In this document: positions 55,131-64,000 of the stretch, one piece after another
Layout: each line of letters opens with the position of its first letter
Numbering within the stretch: the stretch's first letter is position 1
NCBI GenBank assembly: GCA_037349105.1
Contig: JAYJMM010000081.1
Location: 1,798,001-1,862,000 of the forward strand
Length of the DNA stretch: 64,000 bases
DNA from: Limnomonas spitsbergensis
Lineage: Eukaryota; Chlorophyta; Chlorophyceae; Chlamydomonadales
Reading direction: 5' to 3'
Made by a program: the position numbers and the translations under genes
The notes under the pieces: generated by a model
Databases searched by the model: none
Told to the model about the DNA's origin: nothing
The model's input: only the letters and a program-made list of their open reading frames with translations

Positions 55131-58100
55131 TCAAAGCTTACCCCCCGCAATGGCCTGCACCTTGACCTTGGCCCCCCCCTGAGCCCCAGAGGTCAGCAGC
55201 GCTTGCACGAGGGCCAGGTCCCTGGCGCCCTCCTCAGGGCTGGCTCGGATCTCCTCAACACTGCCCAGAACCGACGACAGGCCGCCCTGCCGGTGGGTCG
55301 AAACCTGCGGGCAACAGTCTTAACTTCAGGGCGCTCAAACGACAACATCGATCTCATGTGTGCGCCATCCTGAGTTTCTTTTTCCAGCTAGAAGGCCACC
55401 TTTGCCGGGCCGCCCCCCGGCCGCCCAGGGTCCGATTGGGACCAAGCCTGAGCGGGCTGGCGGCCCAAACAGCATGGCTGGCCACATGGGGATGCAGCTG
55501 ATTAGTACCCAAAGCACAGGATATTCACAGTAGATGACACTCATGACAGCCTTAAATGATGAAATCCCAGCTTGACTCACCAGCTTCAAGAAGGAAGCGA
55601 ACTCGACCGCGGTCCCCGTGAAAGGGTATTCCTTGACGTGGTGTGCAGCCTCGTCGTGGCTCTTCCATGTGAGCGTGTAGCTGCCGCGGCTGCCGGTCCA
55701 ACCGCCTCGAGTCACCTCGAGGGTCCCGTTTGTGCCTGTCGCCTTCAGGGACACGTCCAGCTGGGTAGCAGGCAGCGGTTGAGTGGGAGAGGGAGGGGTA
55801 CACTTTTAGGTGTGAAAGAAAAGAAAGAAATGAGTGGGGGAGGGAGGGGTATACTTTTAGGTGTGAAAGAAAGAAAACTACGCTCCGCAGGGGCGCAAGG
55901 TTTTGGGAAACAGTGCGGCATGGGCTGAGGCCGCGTCCCCGCCGATACCATTTCCAGCTGTGAACATGGATTGGAACCATGAGCTTTGAAACTCAGCAGG
56001 CGCTCATGCGAGCGGCCGCCAGGCGCCAGGTTGATGGGCAGCGACACAATCAGTAATTTGTGAGCACGCCAGGGTTACAGAGATCAACACGGGAGTCTCA
56101 CTGAGACTAAAGGGTGCAGGCTTTTAATCCGTGTAACCTGTTTTAATCCGTTTTAATCCGTTTTAATCCTGATGTTAAACTGTTCAACCAAACGAACACC
56201 ATAAGGTTTAAGGGCGAACCTAGAGCCCTGGAACCCGGCCAGCACTCACGTTTGATGCCGCCAGGGTGATGGATACCGTCGCGGGGACCTTGCTCAGCTC
56301 AAAGCCCACGACGCCCACGACCGAGTCGGGGTCTGACAGGTCCGGCTTCACGTGCGTTGTGCGCGCAGACACTTCACAGGCCTCGCCTAGGCCGCAAGCG
56401 CCGGCCAGCATCCGCAGCGCGGCCACAAAGTGCACGCTGGCTTCCATCATCATGCCACCAGGGCAATCCTCGGGACTGCGGCGCCAAGCGGTTCCGTAGT
56501 ACCTGCAACATGCAGCAGTTACAACAGCAGTTACAACAGCAGTTACAACAGCAGTTACAACAGCAGGTACAACAGCAATTACAACAGGTGCAAACTGTGT
56601 CACAAGCCTCCATCATCATGCCACCGGGGCAGTCCTGGGGGCTGCGGCGCCAAGCGGTGCCGTAATACCTGCCACGTGCAGCAATAACAACAACAGTAAG
56701 GACAAGGTGCACGCTGGCCTCTGAAGAGGAAATGCAGCCTCAGGCGTCACATGCAGTGATATAGTATCTGTCGCAGCGGGAGGACATGTCAAAGAAAGGA
56801 GAAAGGCAGTGTCGTAGTCATGCAAAGCAGCAGTGGGGCAGGATACAAATCAAGTAGAAAATGTGGCCTCTGGCGGCAGGCAGTGCAGCAGAACCTGCAA
56901 CATGCAGCAGTGGGGTGCGCCAAGCAAACAAGTACCGGGAAGGAGATATTCTTGTTGTTCAGGAGATGGTATGCTACTATGCTCGTAATCCAGACGATGG
57001 CAATCGCTCCTCCCTCTCATTCACTTGCTGCTTCAAGTGGACAGCCCTGCGCAAGCCCCCCTCACTCTCCCAGACGATGATATTCGCTCCGCCCTCTCAC
57101 TCACTTGTTGTTCTTATCCATGGCCAGGTTAGCAACGAGATCCAGCTTCACGACGTCGCCCAGCAGCGAGGGGGCGAGGCGGCAGGCCTCTTGGAACACA
57201 TCCTCGTAACGGTAGTTCTCTGCCAACCTGTGCAACAGCAAGAACGGTAATGATAACTGTTGTGATTTAGGGAGACATCTTCGCAACGGTAGTTCTCTGC
57301 CAGCTTGTGTAACGACAAGAGCGGTAATGATAACTGTGGGACCTTGGAAGACATCACAGCAGACCGCATACGACAGTCTACCTGGCGCCTTGGCGGCCAC
57401 CAATGGCCGATGGGGACCAAACCTACCGCTGGTAGCATAAGTATCAGGGCATGCTGCACCAGGCCCCCACGGCCTTAGGAGACGTTATGAAGCTTAAATG
57501 TGCCTGAAGTTTCAAAAACCTGCCTACTGGACGTCTGCTGCAGCAGGAAGCTCATCAAGACCCCAGAGGTGTGCATCATGCTCGGGACAAGGGGACGGAG
57601 AGGATAGGGATGGGATGGGGGACAGGGATGGGGAGGATGGTAGCACAGTCCCGCTACACCTGTGCTGCATCGTGCCGTATCATGATGTATCGTGCTACCT
57701 TGGTAGTACAATCCGGCGTTACCTGTGCCGTAGCGTGCCGTATCATGCCGTATCGTGCTACCATGATGAGGAGGATGGGGACCCATCATAAATAAATCAT
57801 ACATGCTTGCCAGCCAATGCTGCCACTGGTTCAATAGGACTCACATCCACAACGGCGGCGCAGGGCCAGAGGACGCCGCCCTCTGCTGCATGGCCCTGTA
57901 CTCCTTGATGGAGGCGACTGCCAGGTCACAGGTGCCAGCAACAGGCTTCTCTTCGATCACATGCTTCCCGGCTGTCAGGGCTTCGTTGACAACCTGCAAC
58001 CAGGGTTTAGGGTTAAGGGTAGACAACTTGCGGCCAGGGTTTAGGGTTAAGGGTAGACAACTTGCGGCCAGGGTTTAGGGTTAAGGGTAGACAACTTGCG

Positions 58101-59187
58101 GCCAGGGTTTAGGGTTTAGGGTTTATAACCTGCAACCAGGGTTTAAGGTTTACGGTAGACAACTTGCAGCCAGGGTTTAGGGTTCAGGGTTGACAACCTG
58201 CATCTAGGGTTTCATACTCGATGGTACCCTGCGTGGGAATTCCCGTGTGGGAGTGCAGTAGTGGGTTATCCCAGTGGGTGGTGACAATCCCCAATGGGTA
58301 ACCCCACGGCGGGTATGCCCATTGACTGCACCCCACGCACAGTTTCCCCGACGTTAGGGTAGACAACTTGCAGCCAGGGTCAAGGTTTTAGGGTTGACAA
58401 CTTGCAACCAGGGCAGTGGGGGAGCCAATCACTAGCGATCAGGCCCCCACGAGTTGCATGCACACTGTATACTATACATCATTTGTAAAGCCCTGCCGGT
58501 CAAGCCATGTGGTGCGGGCCTTCATGCCATGGACCACAACTGAACAAGCGAGCGATGAGCTCTTTAGCCCGAGGGACATCAGTTTATGCCGCGTGGCATA
58601 TTGCGTCCATGGCACGGAGAGTAAATGAACGATTATGCGCAAGCCCCTGGAAACGTCAGTTCATGCCACATGCCATGTGGCGTGCATGCCATGCATAAAA
58701 ATAAACGAAAAGCCTCGGCACATGCCGGTCAAATCAAACGGCACCTGCAAAGCGGCCTGAGGAGGGAGCACGACGATCACGAGTTCCACCTCGGGGTCGT
58801 GCAAGATGGTTGACAGGCCTTGTTCTCCATGCAGGACAGTCGCATTGCTCGGAAACCTGAGACGCAAACGATCAAACGGGTCGATATGATGAACATGGTC
58901 GATGGTAGCCTCCCGAATATGCGCCTTTAACATAAAAACATCCCAGCTGCTGACACCGATGCCAGTAATGTGATTTCAAATAAAAGGTGAACAGCCGAGA
59001 TCTGAGGAACCCAAACTTGCAACGATTATGGTTGCACCTACTTCTGGGCAAAGTCTTCTGCCGAATTCTGGCTTCTCGACCAGACGTTGTGCAAGGTCAC
59101 GGAGGTTGAGTTTTCTGTGATGAGCCGAGAATATACATCCTTCGAGAAGATACCCGTGCCAATCAGTGCTGCTTTAATAGTAGCCAT
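55131..59187 (-). CDS. Gfo/Idh/MocA family NAD(P)-dependent oxidoreductase
   Basis: Seven GT-AG exons on minus, all in phase: 59187-59042, 58856-58745, 57993-57845, 57227-57105, 56502-56250, 55760-55581, 55304-55131 (1,137 nt, 378 aa), close to the family's usual length. The start MATIKAALIGTGIFSKDVYS carries the Rossmann nucleotide-binding loop. VELVIVVLPPQ ends the third Rossmann strand region. EALTAGKHVIEEKPVA holds the family EKP motif with its conserved lysine. LAENYRYEDVFQEACRL starts the substrate domain. YYGTAWRRSPEDCPGGMMME, then ASVHFVAALRMLAG, matches the GGxxxDxGxH block, here with Glu for Asp and the His retained. Exact substrate (a sugar, inositol or related polyol) cannot be told. 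Residue 378 is followed by TGA; GGTAAGC just before it could be read as a donor, so a further exon is not excluded. Confidence 0.9.
55385..55510 (-). repeat. SINE-like dispersed repeat copy
   Basis: GGGCCGCCCCCCGGCCGCCC, CGATTGGGACCAAGCCTGAG, GGCTGGCGGCCCAAACAGCA. It sits in the last intron of the oxidoreductase. Confidence 0.65.
55785..55940 (+). repeat. Dispersed GGGGCG element plus a duplicated AGGGGTATACTTTTAGGTG block
   Basis: GAAAGAAAGAAAACTACGC, TCCGCAGGGGCGCAAGG, GGGAAACAGTGCGGC is the third copy of the element at 28245 and 31895, in opposite orientation. Directly before it, GGGAGGGGTA[CT]ACTTTTAGG-TGTGAAAG occurs twice. Confidence 0.7.
56455..56920 (-). repeat. Copies of oxidoreductase exon 5 start plus CAGCAGTTACAA array
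   Basis: The exon start (minus GTACTACGGAACCGCTTGGC) with the Pro-Gly-Gly coding block (56451-56512) is duplicated at 56609-56680 (plus CCATCATCATGCCACCGGGG, GCGGCGCCAAGCGGTGCC), and a decayed piece lies near 56866-56905. A 15-bp (CAGCAGTTACAACAG)n microsatellite fills 56510-56590. Confidence 0.87.
57205..57345 (-). repeat. Copy of oxidoreductase exon 4 start plus acceptor
   Basis: Plus CGTAACGGTAGTTCTCTGCC-AACCTGTGCAACAGCAAGA at 57205-57243 recurs at 57284-57322 as CGCAACGGTAGTTCTCTGCC-AGCTTGTGTAACGACAAGA. The following GGTAATGATAACTGT also repeats. Confidence 0.88.
57385..57480 (+). repeat. Weak SINE-like copy
   Basis: GGCGGCCACCAATGGCCGAT, GGGGACCAAACCTACCG; a partial match to the family. 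Confidence 0.4.
57639..57762. mobile_element. MITE-like element with GGTAGCAC termini
   Basis: Ends GGTAGCACAG and CGTGCTACC; internal GTGCCGTATCATGATGTATC, GTAGTACAATCCGGCGTTAC. Related to 40284-40395; each copy looks like two tandem half-elements. Confidence 0.68.
57990..58430 (-). repeat. About 37-bp TTTAGGG-containing copies of an acceptor region
   Basis: GACAACTTGCGGCCAGGGTT and TAGGGTTAAGGGTA repeat six or more times upstream of exon 3. The true acceptor is plus TTGACAACCTGCAACCAGGG at 57986-58005, so the unit carries the acceptor and the first exon bases. Confidence 0.87.
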
Positions 59188-59219
59188 TTCTCAAGCGCTC
59201 AGTTTGTTTGTAATAGGAG

Positions 59220-59845
59220 AATTCAGAATGACCGAGTGAGGCACTTCGTACAGGTTCAGGAGCACAGCCCGGAAAGCGAGATGACTAATTTCACGCTCGT
59301 AAAAGGGGTAATAGCATGCGGTGGCAGTAGTCACCGACATTACTCACGACATTACGACCTTATCCGCATGACACAAGTGGTGCGTAATGAATAACCATTA
59401 GTCAGCACCAGGCCAGGGGGTCGGCACGCACGGGCACTTGCTGCGTGGAGATTCATCGCCTTTGCCAGCTCCCCACCAAGGTAGCACAACATGGTTTTCA
59501 GGGCCATCATATATTCATATGCTGTCATATGATTCATATCAGCAATATGATGTGATATGGTATCAGCTTGTCCATGCATGGGCATGTGTAAGGTGGATTT
59601 TTTTGGCTTGGGACTAGGGCGGTATTGCCATGCAAGCCGTTTTGTGTCAAAACATGCTCTGTTGCTGCATGCGTATGCGACGCGTAAAGCATTTAGCATG
59701 GAAGATGTGGATGCATGGACACCCATGGACCAGGGGGGGCAGTGGGGGCCGGTGCTGGCATGCTACATGCAGCCATCTTAGTACATATGTATTCCAGTAT
59801 GTGCATGGGTCAAAGACCATGTACCTGTCGAATTCGTGGGCTTGT
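59220..59845. other. Region upstream of the oxidoreductase start, nothing recognised
   Basis: Should contain the oxidoreductase promoter (minus orientation). I see no clear core motif and no supportable gene. Confidence 0.4.
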
Positions 59846-60015
59846 CTTTGTGGCCCAGAGGTGTAACGTCATTGACATTGTGAACCCAAGCCATTCTCCT
59901 TTTCTCCATGTTGAGGGCATGTTCATGATGTTACACCTCTGGGCCCTGCTTAAATTAAGCTCAGTCACGTTGGCAAGCATTAAGTCAGCTAGGAAAGTCA
60001 AGGGTGAGGCAGAAA
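59846..60015. mobile_element. Two opposed LINE 3' ends
   Basis: Plus CCCAGAGGTGTAACGTCATT at 59851-59870, then about 60 bp later minus-oriented ATGTTACACCTCTGGGCCC at 59928-59946 followed by GTTGGCAAGCATTAAGTCAG and CTAGGAAAGTCAAGGG (59970-60006). Confidence 0.7.
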
Positions 60016-60328
60016 AGGAAGGAAAGGACATTAATTCAGGCTCCAGACAACAACACAAAAGCTTGTGAACCCTTGACCTCCTCCTGTTCTCCATTTGGAG
60101 ACACGTGAACACTAGCCCTCTTCCAGCTCTCCACGTGGAGGCACTTGACAAGCCACGGCGCACAGATTTCAGACCATGATATTCTTCAGTCCATCGGGAG
60201 CCAAGATGGTGATAGATAGGACTTACAGATGCAAAATAGGACTAACAGATGCAAACTAATCCATGCCAAATGAGCAGCAGCTGCGCAGAACCCCATCACA
60301 CAAAAAAATGGATCACTGGATCATTACA

Positions 60329-63300
60329 TCATCTGCAGAATCCCATCCAGCAGTTTCCCCACAGCTCCACAAACTGGAACAACAGCTCGATGGCATCCGT
60401 CTTCATGGTGAAGCTCGCCATGCGCGTGTCCGTCTTGACCACCATCTCCACCAGGATGAGCGCGCCGGTGCCCGCGACCTGGCCATACATGTAGTACCTA
60501 TGTAGCAGGTGGCAGAGGTGCAACGTCATTGACCTATGTAACAGGGGTCTGGGTTCGGGACAGATCGAAACAAAGATCTACACAAAGATCTACACAAAGA
60601 TCCATTCTTTAACTAGGCACCCACGCGGTCGAGCCTTTTTGAGCAGGGCCCAGAGGTGTTACGTTCTTAACAAAGATCCACATAAGATTTGAACCAAGTT
60701 CCACCATTGGGACCCCTCTCTCTCTCACTTGAGCTGTGGCGGCTGCCCCCCACTGGCCATGGTCAGGATATACGCCTGAGCCATGTGGTCAGCAAAGTCC
60801 TTGTGTGCGTTGGCCGTAAGCGCCGCCAGCGTGGCCTCGGTCAGGCGCTCTTCGTACTGGTGTGCTGGCGGCAAGGAGCGCCACTGCTCCTGGAACTGGG
60901 CAGAGGCGACACGTGCCTGCACATAGGGACGTGGGCAGGGGGGGGAGAGGCAGAGGGTTTGAGCGAAGTGCGAGGCATAGTCTATGAGCCTGCATATAGA
61001 TGGCAAGTAGGGCTGGTCCATACCGTATATTCTGCCGATATATACACGTAAATATACGTGTATAAGCAGATAGACCATGTACGTACCGTACACGTATATG
61101 GGGACCTGAAAATCTTCAAAAGCCTTGAAACCTAGGGCGTTTAATGCCTTGACCTCCACCTATCACTTCATCAATTACAAAAGTGAATAAATTCATGTCG
61201 ACCTCAAATTCAGCTCAAATACCGTACTGCTACTTTCAATTGGGCGATCGATGCCGTTGGGGGTCCGTTTTGAGGCCTTTTAAAATATTCTGGGGGTTCG
61301 CTTTGGGGGTTCGCTAAAGCTTTCAATATATTCCGGTGATATGACTTTGGGGGTTGATTTTTTCCAGAATGAACAGCAATCAGGGGTATGGGCGTATCCT
61401 TTAGAGCTCATCTCATCTAGGAATTCAAAACACAACAATTCGATGCCCTCCATAGTGAAAAACCGTTTTAAGACGGAGTCGTCGAAGAGGGTTGGCGGTG
61501 AGGCACTGCAACGCCACACTCGGGTTGTAAATGTGTGGTGAACAGGTGATTCGAATTTGGGGTTCGCACGGACCCCTAATATCGATGGTGCTACTATTGG
61601 GGGTTGCTACCCCCAAAGTCGAACGCCCAATTGAAAGCAGCAGTACAGTACAACAACATATCAAGTATCAGGTTCGCGGCCAGCCGTCTGTGGTGATGGC
61701 ATAGCACTGTGCAGTCTTGAGGTCTGCTCGCACAGTGGCCAGCACTGATGCATGCCCTTTGTCCAGCAGCAAGCGGGTATGTGACTTTTCAGAGGGCAGG
61801 TGCAGGTGTGGACGGGGTCGCTTGGACCCCATGCGACCCCCCTTGCCATGTTACAGGATTTCAAAGAAAGAGTCAAAACTCTATCGCTGGCCAGGTCCGT
61901 GTTATTTAGGATGCGCATCGAATTGCGCGTGGAGAAGAACGGACGGACGGACGGACGGATACGTGGTGACTCTGGGGGCTTCGGCCCCAGCGACCTTCGG
62001 CCGCCCTGGGGGGCTCTGCCGAAAAGAGTAGAAACGGGAACGCAGATGCGGCGTGCATTACAGAGCAATTGCGCAAACCAAAGAGGGCACGCGCTTTCAA
62101 AATTTGCGTACATACGGTATGCCGTGTACCGGTAAACAATTATGCGTATATGGGACTCAAATATACACGTATATACGGCGTATACCGGTATACGTATATT
62201 TTATATACGCCACCCGTCAGCCCTAGTGGCAAGCTCAGCGGCAACCCCTTTTTAGTCGCTGCTTCTGCCGGACCAAACAAACGCCATTCGCTTCTCCCCC
62301 TCTCACCTTGGGGTTCAGACGCAGCTCGAGGGTCACCGCCTCGGCCTGCTGCTGCTGTTGCGGCTGTTGCTGCGGAGGCTGTTGGGCTCTGGACGCAGCC
62401 GAAGATCCACCTAGCAGATCCGATAGATCTAGGAGCCCGCCTCCAGGCGCCGCTGCCGCCGCTACCCCGTTCCCTGCAGTGCTGCCTGCCGGCGCCGAGC
62501 CCCAACCTTGGTGCTGCACCTGCGCGCCCCAACCCCCGCCTCCCCCGAATCCCCCGCCTGTAATCGCTGCCGGCGCCGCGCCTTCCCCGAGCAGGTCGCC
62601 CAGGTCCAACAGGCTGCCCCCAGCTCCTCCCCCACTGGACTGTCCCACGCCACGCCCCTGCTGCTGCTGAGCAGTGGCGCCGCTTGCGCCCGAGAGGTCC
62701 AGGTCTGAGAGGAGGTCCGCCTCAATTTTTTCGCCGTCGCCCAGCAGGTTGGTGGACTGGTCCACATCACCAAGCAGGTCAGGCACCTCGATGGGCGCTG
62801 CGGGGGGGCGATGGGGATGAGTGAGAGAAAGGGGGGTAGGAGGCGGAGGATGGGGAGTTGGGGGACGGGTAGGGGATCAGCGGGATGCCATGAGGGTACA
62901 TGAGATAATCTGTCATTAGGCGAGTGAGGCCCTGCATGGTCGAGATGCATGATCTTTTTTATTTTATGGCTGATGGCATGGGGGCGCGCAACATAGCTAT
63001 AACGGATATGTTAAGCGGGGAGAGCGGGAGGCAGGGACGGAGGGGCGGGGAGAGCGGGAGGCAGGGACGGAGGGGCGGGGAGAGCGGGAGGCAGGGACGG
63101 AGGGGCGGGGAGAGCGAGAGGCAGGGGCAGAGGGGCGGGGAGAGCTCGCGGGATAAGTGAGATGGGCGGGGGCGGGGAAAGAGCGAGATGTCAAGGATAG
63201 GAGGGAGGGTGGAGGAGCACGTGGGAAAGTAGGAAGGGCGGGCCGAGTGCTTCCAGCCCTCAGTCCTCACCCGCTAGGGTTCGAGCACCATTTTCTCCTC

Positions 63301-63875
63301 AGCAACGTGGCAGAGATAAAATGTTTCGTATCTTAGGCCGCAGGGTACAGGATGAAGTGCCCCTGTCACCACTCACCTTTTGATATAGGGTACAGGATAA
63401 AATGCCCCTGTCACCACTCACCCGCTACTATGACTGGCACCTCCTCCTCCTCAGCCACGTGGTAGGCCCGCTTCTCCACAAACGTGGACGAGGGGGCCTG
63501 GAACACCACACTGAGGCTGTTGAACTCCTGAAATTCACAAGGGGAAACAGCCAGGGGTTTATAGGTGCACCAAGTAGATCAGCTTGTCTTGTATGGTGTC
63601 CTTCACCGCATCCGTTATACCCTCACTGATGCTCTGGACCTCTTTAAAGCCCTTGAACCTGCCATGCCTTGCTGTATGCAGTTTCAGCCCCCCTGAACCT
63701 GTCTCACCCTGAAGATGGTGTCCTTCATGGCATCCATGACGCCTCCACTATATCCATGGACCTCCTAAACCCTCAACCCAGCTCACCCTGAAGATGGTGT
63801 CCTTTATGGCATCCGTCATGCCTTCGCTGAAGCTCTGCACCTCCAGCAGCGGCGGGTTGATGATGCGCTCGGCCT
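60329..63875 (-). CDS. Beta-adaptin-like protein (AP complex large subunit), C-terminal part
   Basis: Five minus exons join in frame: 63875-63787, 63527-63422, 62797-62307, 60916-60729, 60497-60329 (TGA). The gene continues past the window end. The first two exons give AERIINPPLLEVQ and FNSLSVVFQAPSSTFVEK, resembling the LLxx...LSSVYHKPPxxFV block before the beta-adaptin hinge. The 164-codon third exon is a hinge: PDLLGDVDQSTNLLGDGEKI, then LLDLGDLLGE and LLDLSDLLGG (clathrin-box-like), with Gly/Ser and Gln tracts. The last two exons resemble the beta appendage C-terminal subdomain: FQEQWRSLPPAHQYEERL, GALILVEMVVKTDTRMAS, FTMKTDAIELLFQFVEL. Beta-adaptins link clathrin to cargo on Golgi, endosome or plasma membranes. 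Which AP complex is uncertain; the appendage is divergent and its N-terminal subdomain is short or missing. Confidence 0.65.
60505..60670 (+). mobile_element. Two LINE 3' terminal fragments
   Basis: GCAGAGGTGCAACGTCATTG at 60509-60528, and CACGCGGTCGAGCCTTTTTG with AGCAGGGCCCAGAGGTGTTA at 60623-60662. Both lie in the last intron of the adaptin gene, one abutting the acceptor of the terminal exon. Confidence 0.7.
61003..62225. mobile_element. Outer element flanking the MITE, palindromic TATACG ends
   Basis: Left end AGTAGGGCTGGTCCATACCG with TATATACACG/CGTGTATA palindromes (61003-61100). The right end is the reverse: CGTATATTTTATATACGCC, then GTCAGCCCTAGTG (62190-62227). The two edges form an imperfect inverted repeat around about 1.2 kb in the adaptin intron, containing the smaller MITE and a (CGGA)n run at 61940-61962. 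Confidence 0.5.
61225..61645. mobile_element. 421-bp MITE with 22-bp terminal inverted repeats
   Basis: TIRs at 61225-61246 and 61624-61645 begin TACTGCT and end CAATTGGGCG, with one mismatch in 22. The inside contains GGGGGTTCGC / GGGGGTTGCT repeats and no transposase; a 79-codon minus frame has no known motif. It is flanked by GTA-like bases, so the target duplication may be TA or GTA. Confidence 0.85.
62995..63150. repeat. 30-bp array GGGGAGAGCGGGAGGCAGGGACGGAGGGGC-type
   Basis: Four to five copies of a 29-30 bp G-rich unit (GAGAGCGGGAGGCAGGGACG, GAGGGGCGGG) in the adaptin intron between exons 63527-63422 and 62797-62307. Confidence 0.92.
63325..63425 (-). repeat. Copies of adaptin exon 2 donor region
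   Basis: AGGGTACAGGATGAAGTGCC-CCTGTCACCACTCACC at about 63341-63377 recurs at 63387-63422, where CACTCAC is the real donor (minus GTGAGTG). Confidence 0.85.
63590..63790 (-). repeat. Copies of adaptin exon 1 end plus donor
   Basis: Plus CTCACCCTGAAGATGGTGTC-CTT[TC]ATGGCATCCGTCATGCC, which is the exon end and donor at 63781-63820, recurs at 63704-63745. A shorter copy (GGTGTCCTTCACCGCATCCG-TTATACC) lies at 63595-63622. Confidence 0.9.
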
Positions 63876-64000
63876 CTGCAACATTGTGCCGCAACAACCT
63901 GCAACAAATAGGACAGTGAAATCAACATAACGCCTAGCTGCCCTTAGAGCCGCAACATCCTGCATCACACAACTAGCTCAATCTTGCAACAGCTGTCTGG
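63876..64000 (-). repeat. Acceptor-region short repeats at window end
   Basis: GCAACATTGTGCC and GCAACAACCTGCAACA with CCGCAACATCCTGCAT and TTGCAACAGCT: TGCAAC-type copies of the acceptor at 63876-63885 inside the next adaptin intron. Confidence 0.6.

Noticed and set aside
1..64000. Ribosomal RNA genes, riboswitches, operons or a replication origin
   Set aside because: I saw no conserved rRNA blocks or bacterial-type regulatory layout; gene structure is eukaryotic throughout.

Overview
This is a 64 kb piece of a eukaryotic nuclear genome: genes are split by GT-AG introns, LINE-type retrotransposon remains are present, and telomere-like TTTAGGG / CCCTAAA motifs are scattered through the introns. 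Those motifs, a dynein-like fragment (flagellated cell) and the gene styles fit a green alga. A repeat-rich prasinophyte such as Cymbomonas is my guess, but no marker in the window proves it.

Layout. 313-3199 (+): exons of a probable dynein heavy chain, with no continuation. 3.4-7.2 kb: LINE 3' ends and short repeats. 7227-16771 (+): a complete eight-exon ADF/cofilin gene (311 aa) with an unusual N-terminal SHOCT-like and proline-rich extension. 17-25 kb: no host gene I can support; LINE 3' ends and an unclassified element. 25357-43451 (-): eleven exons (780 codons) of a TKL-type protein kinase whose activation segment carries about 415 extra residues; its N-terminus was not found. 44-51.7 kb: a large inverted duplication, a possible small plus-strand gene and a poorly defined minus-strand gene. 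51.7-54.3 kb: one degenerate LINE inserted in another. 55131-59187 (-): a complete seven-exon Gfo/Idh/MocA oxidoreductase (378 aa). 60329-63875 (-): the last five exons of a beta-adaptin-like gene that runs off the window.

The most striking feature is shared by all the spliced genes. Most introns are filled by tandem arrays, and many arrays are built from a segment spanning the adjacent splice junction: the last or first 10-40 exonic bases plus the donor or acceptor. The ADF gene has nine decoy copies of the start of its last exon. The kinase has two extra copies of its HRD catalytic-loop exon end next to the real one. Exons themselves stay intact and join in frame, so the genes look functional.

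The longest open frames here (three of about 750-800 codons at 32-34.3 kb, others at 36.8-38.9, 44.8-45.9 and 26.9-27.8 kb) are stop-free minisatellites, not genes. The host genes have unrelated roles (actin turnover, signalling, redox metabolism, vesicle coats); nothing suggests a functional cluster.
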